Shown here piece by piece: positions 1 through 5,004 of a DNA stretch of 6,030 nt. A program made the position numbers and the translations under genes. Location: positions 1 through 6,030 of the forward strand of contig CANQIG010000126.1 in assembly GCA_947623765.1 (NCBI GenBank), in the 5' to 3' direction. The DNA is from an uncultured Clostridia bacterium. GTDB lineage: Bacteria > Bacillota > Clostridia > Oscillospirales > Acutalibacteraceae. Positions within the stretch are counted from its first letter, which is position 1, and every line of letters starts with the position of its first letter. The notes under the pieces were generated by a model. The model was not told the DNA's origin. It searched no databases and saw only the letters and a program-made list of their open reading frames with translations.

Positions 1-197
1 CCAAGCACCTGCACACGTCCGTCAGTCAAAAGCTCCTCACAGAAGGCTTTCCCCTTTGCCGTGAAGAAAATCATTCTATCCGGCTCGTAGTGGATGGCGG
101 AGATATTGCGGATCTGCGGTGCGCCGTCTTTGCCTACGGTGGCAAAAGCCAGTACGCCGACATACTCCAATTTCTTCAAACAGGTCTGTGCGTCCAT
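1..197 (-). CDS. Pyridoxamine 5'-phosphate oxidase-like flavin-binding protein (N-terminal part, runs off the left edge)
   Basis: An open frame begins with ATG at 197 and stays open to the window edge, giving the first 65 residues. The start MDAQTCLKKLEYVGVLAFAT, then a G-x-D-G-x-P-Q-I-R-N turn, then a strand ending in FFTAKGK, is the usual opening of FMN-binding split-barrel proteins of the pyridoxamine-phosphate-oxidase superfamily. In that family the strand after 'DGxPQ' carries FMN contacts. A ribosome binding site (TGAGGTG) lies 6 bases upstream of the ATG and overlaps the stop codon of the preceding nitroreductase gene, leaving only 10 bp between them, so translation is probably coupled. 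It is the fifth gene of the peptide-modification operon and may supply or accept electrons as a small flavoprotein; this role is inference. Many such proteins act on unknown substrates, and the C-terminus, including any fused ferredoxin domain, lies outside the window. Confidence 0.8.
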   Translation of the reverse strand, partial: MDAQTCLKKLEYVGVLAFATVGKDGAPQIRNISAIHYEPDRMIFFTAKGKAFCEELLTDGRVQVL

Positions 198-207
198 ATG
201 AAACACC

Positions 208-786
208 TCATTCAATGATTTTTGCCCGATGGGATTTCCGCGGCTTGGACTCCGGGTACGGTCCGTCGCAATAGCCCAAAAGGACAAAGCAGCGGGCGAT
301 GTAGTTTTCGGGGATGTTCCAGTCCTTCATTAAAGCCGCGCCGGTCTTGTTGTCAAAGGTCTCCTCGGCCCGCGCGATAATGCAGGAGGAAATGCCGAGA
401 TCCTTTGCCATCAGCACCATGTTTTCGGCGCAGCAAAAGGCGTCCGCGACACTGTACAGAAAGTCCTTCATCGCAAAGACGGCGCAGACCGCAGGCGCGC
501 CGTAAAAGCCGCTCGTCATGGTCGGGTCGTCGATGATGCTGGGCTGCTCCTTGGAGACGTATCTTCCGGAAAGCCGCGAACGGTCAAAATGCGCGACGTT
601 CAGCCTGCCGAGCTTTCCGATGATCTCCGCGTTTCGGAGGCCGACGATGATACTGCGCTGGCCGCCTCCGGCGTTTGGCGCATAAGTCCCCGCCTCGATG
701 ATTTTTTCCATATCCTCGAGGGGAATCTGCCGGTCCTGATATTTACGGATGGAACGGCGGGATTTTATAAGTTCAAACAGTTCCAT
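208..786 (-). CDS. Nitroreductase-family FMN oxidoreductase
   Basis: The 192-aa product starts MELFELIKSRRSIRKYQDR. The RRSIRKY motif (residues 10-16) is the signature phosphate/FMN-binding opening of the nitroreductase superfamily. It is followed by EAGTYAPNAGGGQ (about 31-43), the typical 'APSAxNxQ'-like segment, a central GAPAVCAVFA strand, and a C-terminal LGYCDGPYPESKPRK segment resembling the family's 'lGyP...p.kpR' ending. The length fits the short, dimeric class. Members reduce quinones, nitro compounds or flavins with NAD(P)H, and some act in peptide or cofactor modification, such as azoline-to-azole oxidation. The gene overlaps the upstream ConA-fold gene by 14 bp and has GGAGG 8 bases before its ATG. 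Its place behind a radical SAM maturase suggests a redox step on the peptide or recycling of a reductant; that is inference. A general detoxifying nitroreductase is the alternative. Confidence 0.88.
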   Translation of the reverse strand: MELFELIKSRRSIRKYQDRQIPLEDMEKIIEAGTYAPNAGGGQRSIIVGLRNAEIIGKLGRLNVAHFDRSRLSGRYVSKEQPSIIDDPTMTSGFYGAPAVCAVFAMKDFLYSVADAFCCAENMVLMAKDLGISSCIIARAEETFDNKTGAALMKDWNIPENYIARCFVLLGYCDGPYPESKPRKSHRAKIIE

Positions 787-1411
787 TGTCTTTGCCTCCG
801 TTTTCGCAGTTTATTTTAAGATTTCTAAAAAATCCCTCGGTGCCAATATCCACAAAAAGACCCACAGCTCCGTGAGCGAATTCGCCCAGCTTCATATCAT
901 GCACCGTGAGGACCGGCGTTCCGTTGACGAAAAACTGCCCACTGTAGCCGTGTATCTCTGCTCGGATGCGGATCCATTCATCCAACCCGATATCCGCCGG
1001 CGCTTCGTATTCGGATATGCCGTTTTCTCGGAAATATGAGAAAGTATACTTCGGAAATGAAAAATACTGTACGGCATGCTTTTTCCTTTCAGGATCGTCA
1101 CATCTTCCGTTTGTAGGGCGGATGTAAAACGACTCAAAGCGGTCGTTCCCCTCCGCTATCCGAAAGGCGATACCGATAAACCCTCTGGACAGATCGGGAG
1201 CGTCCGGCAAAAGGCGGCTGCACACATCGACTTCGATGGCGCCGTTACGGAAGTCGGTTCCTTCTACCTTTACATAACTGTTGGTGTCGTATTCGTGCAA
1301 TTTTTCCGTCTTTACAACGCGAAGGACAGTCTCACCGTCTATCGTCATCTGCTCCGCGCTGGTATGGAGCGCGGTGAGTTTTGCTTTTGTTAAATCAATC
1401 TTACCGTTCAT
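773..1411 (-). CDS. Cytoplasmic concanavalin-like (LamG/DUF1080-type) fold protein of unknown function
   Basis: The 212-aa product has no signal peptide or membrane segment. Its pattern is that of a jelly-roll beta-sandwich: alternating strands such as NGAIEVDVCSRLL (about 55-67), GFIGIAFRIAEGNDRFESFY (about 77-96), then W-I-R-I-R-A-E-I near 145-152, GQFFVNGTPVLTV (about 157-169) and GAVGLFVDIGTEGFFRNLKI (about 180-199). The order 'W..v.v...g....yvnG..v......G.vGl.v..gt..ffdnl.v' is characteristic of LamG/3-keto-glycoside-hydrolase-like (DUF1080) domains, which often bind sugars. Here the protein is free-standing and predicted cytosolic. The ATG is preceded by AAGGAAGG, just beyond the stop of the radical SAM gene (16-bp gap), and its 3' end overlaps the nitroreductase start. 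It is clearly an operon member, perhaps a binding or scaffold protein. No catalytic residues can be assigned, and I do not recognise a named function. Confidence 0.72.
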   Translation of the reverse strand: MNGKIDLTKAKLTALHTSAEQMTIDGETVLRVVKTEKLHEYDTNSYVKVEGTDFRNGAIEVDVCSRLLPDAPDLSRGFIGIAFRIAEGNDRFESFYIRPTNGRCDDPERKKHAVQYFSFPKYTFSYFRENGISEYEAPADIGLDEWIRIRAEIHGYSGQFFVNGTPVLTVHDMKLGEFAHGAVGLFVDIGTEGFFRNLKINCENGGKDNGTV

Positions 1412-1427
1412 AGCTGTTTCCTTCCTT

Positions 1428-2462
1428 TCAGCTGATTTCCTTCCAGCACTGCGGGTCGGCGGCGTAAAAATCGCCGTTCGTCCCCTTTGCCACAGCGGGA
1501 CAGCCCCGGCACCACGCTTTCAGTTCGCATTTCCCGCATTTGACGAATTTATCATACTCCCGGTACTGCTCCATCTCGCATACCCACACATCCGCCAGCC
1601 GGTCGGTAAATACATTCCCGACCTTGCTCTCCGCCACACGGCGGCAGGCGTACACGTCGCCGGTGGGGAGGATCGTGATGTGGCAGTTGCCGCAGTTGCA
1701 CCCGCCGTAGATCATGCCCTCTTTGGCGTCGGCGGGGATTTTGAAAGTCCCGGTTTCATACTCGTAGAGCGTCCAGAGATGGTCTTTTTTGTTGAAATAC
1801 GTCCGGCAGCCCTCTGCCTCATATTCTTTGAATTTCTTATCGCAGATCGCCAGCAGTTCCCGGTACTCCTGCGGCGTCATGGAGGCGTCCAGATCGCCGC
1901 CGCTTGGGACATAGCGGGAGAAGGCAAATACGTTTGCTCCCGCCGCCACCACCGCGTCGATGATCCCCGGCACCTCCATGCGGTTTGTTTTCGACACCGT
2001 GGTCATCACGACGCTTCGCATCCCGGAGCGGTTGATGCAGCCGATCTTTTCTATTGTGCAGTCAAAGGAGCCGGGCTTGCGGAACCAGTCGTGGGTTTCC
2101 CGGAGACCGTCGAGGGAGAGCTGGTACTTCTCGCAGCCGTAATATTTCATCTCCCGGCACACCTGATCGTTTAAATGAAAGGGGTTGCCCATGATGGTAA
2201 ACGGGACGCTGTGTTCCTTGAACAGCGCCAACAGCCGCCAGAAATCCGGGTGCAGGATGGGATCGCCGCCGGTGAGATAGAAATAGGGCAGGCGGCCATA
2301 CACCTCGCAGAAGTCCAGACAGTTATAAAAGGTGTCCTCCATCTGTGCCCAAGTCATGGAATCCAGCTTCTTGCACACATCGCCGGAGAAGATATAGCAG
2401 TGTTTGCACCGCTGGTCGCATTCGTCCGTGATGTGCCACTGAAAAGAGAAATACGCTTTCAT
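1428..2462 (-). CDS. Radical SAM/SPASM peptide maturase, ACGX-system type
   Basis: The 344-aa product carries the radical SAM cluster motif C15-x3-C19-x2-C22 near its N-terminus, followed by the GGDP motif (65-68) for S-adenosylmethionine binding, so it should generate a 5'-deoxyadenosyl radical. The C-terminal SPASM domain is complete by eye: C255, C257, C260, then G268-x4-C273, then C309-x2-C312-x5-C318-x2-C321 and a final C339, enough ligands for two auxiliary [4Fe-4S] clusters. SPASM enzymes commonly make thioether or carbon-carbon links in ribosomal peptides. The gene follows a small peptide gene with ACGA repeats, matching the 'radical SAM/SPASM, ACGX system' pairing I recall from TIGRFAMs. 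GAGGA sits 7 bases before the ATG. The chemistry is not readable from sequence; Cys-to-alpha-carbon thioethers in each repeat are a reasonable guess. The enzyme appears intact although its substrate gene is interrupted. Confidence 0.9.
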   Translation of the reverse strand: MKAYFSFQWHITDECDQRCKHCYIFSGDVCKKLDSMTWAQMEDTFYNCLDFCEVYGRLPYFYLTGGDPILHPDFWRLLALFKEHSVPFTIMGNPFHLNDQVCREMKYYGCEKYQLSLDGLRETHDWFRKPGSFDCTIEKIGCINRSGMRSVVMTTVSKTNRMEVPGIIDAVVAAGANVFAFSRYVPSGGDLDASMTPQEYRELLAICDKKFKEYEAEGCRTYFNKKDHLWTLYEYETGTFKIPADAKEGMIYGGCNCGNCHITILPTGDVYACRRVAESKVGNVFTDRLADVWVCEMEQYREYDKFVKCGKCELKAWCRGCPAVAKGTNGDFYAADPQCWKEIS

Positions 2463-2512
2463 CGTCGGTCCTCGCTTTATCGTAAATCGGCAGAGCCGAA
2501 AATCATTCGTGT

Positions 2513-2542
2513 GTTCCCGGCAGGAACGCGCCCACCGGGAAC
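2513..2542 (-). promoter_or_regulatory. Intergenic RNA hairpin between peptide gene and maturase gene
   Basis: GTTCCCGG at 2513-2520 pairs perfectly with CCGGGAAC at 2535-2542 (8 bp, 14-base loop). It lies just after the terminal TAA (2555-2557) of the repeat remnant and 50 bp before the maturase start. No T-run follows on the minus strand, so a full intrinsic terminator is unlikely. A partial attenuator or a 3'-end stabiliser that keeps precursor mRNA in excess over maturase mRNA is plausible. A smaller 5-bp stem (TCGGC/GCCGA, 2487-2499) lies between it and the maturase ribosome binding site. Confidence 0.45.
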
Positions 2543-2554
2543 TCGGGGGTGGAC

Positions 2555-2611
2555 TTACTTCGGCTTATCCGCTGCGCCGCAGGCAGCGGGCGCCTCGGCG
2601 GGCTTGTCACC
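2555..2611 (-). pseudogene. Detached 3' end of the ACGX-repeat peptide gene
   Basis: On the minus strand, in the same frame as the 59-aa peptide gene upstream, this stretch encodes GDKPAEAPAACGAADKPK followed by TAA (2557-2555). It contains one more ACGA unit flanked by the same DKPAEAP and DKP spacers as the intact repeats, so it is the original C-terminus of the precursor. It is now separated from the rest by a block of about 120 bp that introduces a stop. Joined directly to the residue encoded at 2732, the 13-residue period continues without a break. It could still be translated from a GTG at 2677 inside the block (see the ribosome-binding-site entry), which would add about 22 unrelated residues in front. 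Confidence 0.75.
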
Positions 2612-2676
2612 AGCCCCGCTCGTCGTCGCAAACTTTGTGTCGCTCGTTTCCGTGCGGAGCACGAAAAGCTCGCTCA

Positions 2677-2692
2677 CGCCGTTGCTCCTCCT
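2677..2692 (-). promoter_or_regulatory. Possible reinitiation site: Shine-Dalgarno plus GTG inside the inserted block
   Basis: On the minus strand AGGAGG (2692-2687) stands 9 bases before GTG (2677-2675). That GTG is in frame with the detached repeat remnant, giving a possible 40-aa peptide ending ...ACGAADKPK at 2555. If used, the single precursor has become two: a 59-aa peptide with four Cys and a 40-aa peptide with one Cys behind an unrelated leader. The fit may be accidental, because the element is purine-rich here. Confidence 0.3.
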
Positions 2693-2694
2693 CT

Positions 2695-2722
2695 CCCCAA
2701 AAAGTCTTGCGACTTTTCGGGG
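2695..2722 (-). promoter_or_regulatory. GNRA-tetraloop hairpin right after the peptide stop codon
   Basis: In minus-strand RNA a 12-bp stem forms between 2722-2711 and 2706-2695, closed by a C(GCAA)G tetraloop, one of the very stable GNRA loops. The one imperfect position (2718/2699) is a G-U wobble in minus-strand RNA but an A-C mismatch in plus-strand RNA, so the fold favours the operon's own transcript. It starts 6 bases after the TAA and no U-tract follows, so mRNA stabilisation or partial attenuation is likelier than full termination. Confidence 0.55.
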
Positions 2723-2728
2723 GCCCCA

Positions 2729-2908
2729 TTAAGCGCCGCAAGCCGAAGGTTTTTCTTCCGGCTTGTCAGCAGCACCGCAGGCGGCGGGCTTTTCTTCCGG
2801 CTTGTCGGGAGCGCCGCAGGCGGCGGGAGCCTCTGCGGGCTTATCGGAAGCACCGCAAGGGGAAGCCGTCCTGTCCTCGGCCCATCCGGCGAGATTCGAG
2901 AGTGCCAT
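2729..2908 (-). CDS. ACGX-repeat peptide, radical SAM maturase substrate (59 aa, C-terminally cut short)
   Basis: This small gene opens at ATG 2908 with GGAGG 8 bases upstream and ends at TAA 2731-2729. The product is a leader, MALSNLAGWAEDRTASP, followed by a 13-residue repeat: CGASDKPAEAPAA, CGAPDKPEEKPAA, CGAADKPEEKPSA, CGA. Cysteines fall at residues 18, 31, 44 and 57, exactly 13 apart, each followed by Gly-Ala and a charged DKPxExP spacer. This matches the ACGX-repeat peptide family, expected to be modified by the adjoining radical SAM/SPASM enzyme. There is no hydrophobic signal and no peptide transporter gene in view, so the fate of the product is unclear. The reading frame continues past the stop into one further ACGA repeat at 2555-2611; an inserted block explains the break. 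Uninterrupted, the precursor would be 77 aa with five Cys. Confidence 0.88.
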   Translation of the reverse strand: MALSNLAGWAEDRTASPCGASDKPAEAPAACGAPDKPEEKPAACGAADKPEEKPSACGA

Positions 2909-2961
2909 GGTCGTGTCCTCCTTTTATGGATTCAGGGAGCATTTCGCTTCCTGTACTTCTT

Positions 2962-2989
2962 ATTCTACAGCAAATTTATTCCCGCGCAA
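2962..2989 (-). promoter_or_regulatory. Candidate sigma-70 promoter for the ACGX peptide operon
   Basis: On the minus strand a TAGAAT -10 box (2967-2962) lies 16 bp downstream of TTGCGC (2989-2984). The -10 is good (5 of 6) and the -35 poor (3 of 6), as expected for a promoter that may need activation. Transcription would start near 2955, leaving a leader of about 47 nt before the peptide ATG. It is the best promoter match found in the gap shared with the divergent regulator gene. Confidence 0.45.
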
Positions 2990-3021
2990 GTACGCACTTT
3001 TTTATGGGGATACTTACCTTT

Positions 3022-3075
3022 TTGTAACTTTTGGGGTTGCGGCGTTCTGCGGCTGAAATCATTGTAAACTTTTTT
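3022..3075. repeat. Pair of TTGTAA(A)CTTTT direct repeats in the divergent regulatory region
   Basis: TTGTAACTTTT at 3022-3032 recurs as TTGTAAACTTTT at 3062-3073, in the same orientation and exactly 40 bp apart, about four helical turns. Both lie between the -35 regions of the two divergent promoters, where an autoregulator such as the adjoining HxlR protein could bind on one DNA face. The rest of the 2909-3165 gap holds the two promoters and ribosome binding sites, and nothing else I can recognise. AT-rich chance similarity is possible. Confidence 0.35.
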
Positions 3076-3095
3076 CGAGAACCCGTCCGAAGCGG

Positions 3096-3124
3096 TTGCA
3101 TTTTGAAAGGTGTTGCAGTATAAT
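3096..3124 (+). promoter_or_regulatory. Sigma-70 promoter for the HxlR-family regulator gene
   Basis: TTGCAT (3096-3101) and a perfect TATAAT (3119-3124) are separated by 17 bp, the optimal spacing. The start site would be near 3131, giving a leader of about 35 nt that includes GGAGGTG just upstream of the ATG at 3166. This is the strongest promoter in the window. Confidence 0.75.
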
Positions 3125-3165
3125 CGGAATGCAGCATTCTTTTTTATCTGTAACGGAGGTGCCCC

Positions 3166-3501
3166 ATGAAAACGAAAGCCGAACTCATCCCCGAATGTCC
3201 GGTGGCGGCGACGGTGCAGCTCATCGGGAACAAGTGGAAGCTGCTGATCCTGCGGAATCTGCTGGAGCGCCCGTGGCGGTTCAACGAGCTCCAAAGGAAT
3301 CTCGAAGGGATCAGCCAGAAGGTGCTGACCGACAGCCTGCGCTCGATGGAGGCGGACGGCATCGTCACCCGCACCGTTTACGCCGAGGTCCCGCCGCGCG
3401 TGGAATACGCGCTCTCGGAGCTGGGCGAGTCCCTGCAGCCGATCCTCGACGCCATGAAAGCATGGGGGGAATCGTATCAAAAGGATCACGCGAACGGTTG
3501 A
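3166..3501 (+). CDS. HxlR-family winged-helix transcriptional regulator
   Basis: The 111-aa product is a single winged helix-turn-helix domain of typical HxlR length. C11-P-V near the N-terminus, then IGNKWKLLILRNLL (about 20-33), RFNELQRNLEGISQKVLTDSLRSMEADG (about 38-65) with the recognition helix around ISQKVLTDSLRSM, and the wing segment VPPRVEYALSELGESL (about 76-91) are all family hallmarks. The conserved N-terminal Cys is its only cysteine. In HypR/YodB-type members this residue senses disulfide stress, quinones or aldehydes. GGAGGTG precedes the ATG by 5 bases and a consensus promoter lies upstream. It is transcribed divergently from the ACGX peptide operon, so it could control that operon in response to redox state; it is separated from the convergent MATE gene by a terminator. 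The regulatory link is inferred from position only. Confidence 0.92.
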   Translation: MKTKAELIPECPVAATVQLIGNKWKLLILRNLLERPWRFNELQRNLEGISQKVLTDSLRSMEADGIVTRTVYAEVPPRVEYALSELGESLQPILDAMKAWGESYQKDHANG

Positions 3502-3525
3502 GCGTTCCCTGTTGTCCATATACAG

Positions 3526-3571
3526 AAAAAGCCGAGGCTCGGTGCGTTCGCACAAAGCCTGCGGCTTTTTT
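3526..3571. terminator. Bidirectional intrinsic terminator
   Basis: AAAAAGCCG (3526-3534) pairs with CGGCTTTTT (3562-3570), with inner stems GGCT/AGCC (3536-3539/3556-3559) and GTGC/GCAC (3542-3545/3550-3553) around a GTTC loop. A T-run follows on the plus strand, and the A-run gives one on the minus strand. It lies 24 bp after the HxlR stop and 11 bp after the MATE stop, so it should end both converging transcripts. Confidence 0.88.
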
Positions 3572-3582
3572 GTATCTTTCGG

Positions 3583-4968
3583 TCAGATGACTTTCAAACT
3601 GCGCCACTTGCCGCCCCGGTAGCGGAGCAGATCGAGGACGGCCTTGACGGTCCAGTCGAGGCCCATCGCGAGCGCGATGCCGACGACGCCCATGTTCAGG
3701 CCGAGCGCGAACAGGAAGGACAGCGCCGTGCGCAGCACGACCGTGCAGAAGATCGCCGAGTACATCGCGAATTTCACGTCGCCCGCCGCGCGGAGCCCCG
3801 CCGCGAGCGGCATGGAGAACGGCTGGACGATCCCCGCAAAGAGGTTGTGGATCACGACGATGACAAAGACGAGGCGCTTCGTCTCGGCGGTCACGTCGTA
3901 GAGCGGCAGGATGACCGGCAGGAGGAGCACGACCGCCGCGTTCCAGAGCACCGCGAGCAGCAATGTGAGGCGGGTGAGCTTCCGCATATAATAGTCCGCC
4001 GCATGATCGTCCCCCGCGCCCATGCACTGCCCGACGACCGTGATGTACACCGGCGAGAGCGCGACGCTCACGAGCGCGGCGAAGCTCCAGATCGTCTGCC
4101 CGATGCCGTTCGCCGCGATCTGCGCCGTGCCGAGCGTCGCGATCAGCGAGCCGAGCACGACCTTTGCGAGCTGGAACAGCCCGTTCTCGATGCCGCCCGG
4201 CACCGCGATCTTCAAAATGCGCAGGGCCATCGCTTTGTGGAAGGTGAGGGCCTTTTTGAGCCGCAGGCAGACCTCGTTCTTTTCGCTGAGGCAGAGCGCC
4301 GTCATCACGGCGGCGGCGAAGTACCACGAGAGCGTCGTCGGCCATGCGACGCCCGCCGCGCCCGCCCGCAGGACGAACACCCCGACGGCGTTCCCGGCGA
4401 CGTTCAGGAGGTTCATCGCCATGGAGACGAACATCGTCGTGCGGGTCTTGCCCATGCTGCGAAAGAGCGCCGCGCCCGCGTTGTAGACGGCGTTCGCCGG
4501 GAAGGAGAGGACAACGATCCCAAGGTACACGCGGCAGGCGTCCATCACCGCGCCCTCGACGCTTCCGTAGAGCGCCGAGAGGATCGCGTTCCCGAGCAGG
4601 AGCATCGCCGCCGTGCAGACGACGGAGAGCACCGCGTTGATGTGGAAGATCTGCGCAGCCGCGAGGTCGGCGTTTTCGCGGTCCCCGCTGCCGAGGTACT
4701 GTGAGACGACGACCGCGCCGCCCGTCGCGACGGCGGTGAAGAGATAGATGAAGATCGTGTAGATCATCGTGTCGAGCGACACGCCGGAGACCGTCGCCTC
4801 GCCCGCGTAGCTGACCATCAGCGTGTCGGCGAGGCCGACGACGACCTGCAGGAGCTGTTCGATCAGCAGCGGGACGATCATCGCCCAGAGGGCGGCGCTG
4901 CTGAACGGGCGCAGCCCGCCGGAGAACTTCTTTTTCGGTTCGATGATCTTGTTCAGAAAGGACATCAT
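3583..4968 (-). CDS. MATE-family multidrug/cation antiporter
   Basis: The 461-aa protein has the length and hydrophobic profile of the multidrug and toxic compound extrusion family: about twelve membrane segments in two similar halves. Seen directly are an N-terminal helix pair with PLLIEQLLQVVVGLADTLMV (about 33-52), whose 'P...Q.....D' pattern is typical, then GVSLDTMIYTIFIYLFTAVATGGAVVVSQYLGSGD with the family's 'G....vsqy.Ga.d' motif, and its second-half counterpart ALSPVYITVVGQCMGAGD. These pumps sit in the cytoplasmic membrane and export drugs or metabolites using Na+ or H+ gradients. The start at 4968 is preferred over the next ATG because AAGGAG lies 8 bases upstream. It follows the metallo-hydrolase gene by 36 bp and ends at a bidirectional terminator, so it is the last gene of that operon. 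The substrate cannot be read from sequence. Confidence 0.93.
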   Translation of the reverse strand: MMSFLNKIIEPKKKFSGGLRPFSSAALWAMIVPLLIEQLLQVVVGLADTLMVSYAGEATVSGVSLDTMIYTIFIYLFTAVATGGAVVVSQYLGSGDRENADLAAAQIFHINAVLSVVCTAAMLLLGNAILSALYGSVEGAVMDACRVYLGIVVLSFPANAVYNAGAALFRSMGKTRTTMFVSMAMNLLNVAGNAVGVFVLRAGAAGVAWPTTLSWYFAAAVMTALCLSEKNEVCLRLKKALTFHKAMALRILKIAVPGGIENGLFQLAKVVLGSLIATLGTAQIAANGIGQTIWSFAALVSVALSPVYITVVGQCMGAGDDHAADYYMRKLTRLTLLLAVLWNAAVVLLLPVILPLYDVTAETKRLVFVIVVIHNLFAGIVQPFSMPLAAGLRAAGDVKFAMYSAIFCTVVLRTALSFLFALGLNMGVVGIALAMGLDWTVKAVLDLLRYRGGKWRSLKVI

Positions 4969-5004
4969 GCGAAAAACTCCTTGCGCGGGAATGGTGCTTT
5001 AAGT

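Larger units (their letters stand above)
2612..2731 (-). mobile_element. Probable short palindromic interspersed element inserted in the ACGX peptide gene
   Basis: This block of about 120 bp has no similarity to the flanking 13-codon repeats but sits exactly between two repeat units. GCT (AGC on the plus strand) occurs at both junctions, 2732-2734 and 2612-2614, consistent with a short target duplication, although exact ends are uncertain by a few bases. Its length is a multiple of three, so the downstream repeat keeps frame and the only disruption is a TAA at the left junction. Inside are a long GCAA-tetraloop hairpin (2695-2722) and a smaller one, CGTGC-TCC-GCACG on the minus strand (2651-2663). 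It has no coding capacity for a transposase, so it would have to be mobilised in trans like a MITE or REP-type element. Copies elsewhere in the genome cannot be checked here. Confidence 0.6.

Noticed and set aside
2729..2731. Readthrough or recoding of the in-frame TAA to give one long protein
   Set aside because: The residues encoded between the stop and the last repeat are unlike the rest of the peptide and form hairpins at RNA level; insertion explains the exact repeat spacing better, and TAA is rarely recoded.
2729..2908. The 39-bp period in the peptide gene as a CRISPR or other DNA repeat array
   Set aside because: The copies differ mostly at codon third positions and in conservative codons, and the period is 13 whole codons, so it is a protein repeat and not a DNA array.
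2509..3067. Long plus-strand open frames (up to 172 codons) over the peptide gene region
   Set aside because: They are antisense to the repeat peptide and its insertion, are rich in Arg/Ala/Gly from GC-rich sequence, lack ribosome binding sites and show no domain pattern.
3365..4345. 326-codon minus-strand frame spanning the terminator and the MATE C-terminus
   Set aside because: It runs through the bidirectional terminator and overlaps the MATE gene in another frame with a low-complexity Arg/Ala/Gly composition.
3847..4704. 285-codon plus-strand frame opposite the MATE gene
   Set aside because: Its composition (very rich in Arg, Asp, Glu, His) is typical of an antisense shadow of a GC-rich gene, and the MATE reading on the other strand has clear family motifs and a ribosome binding site.
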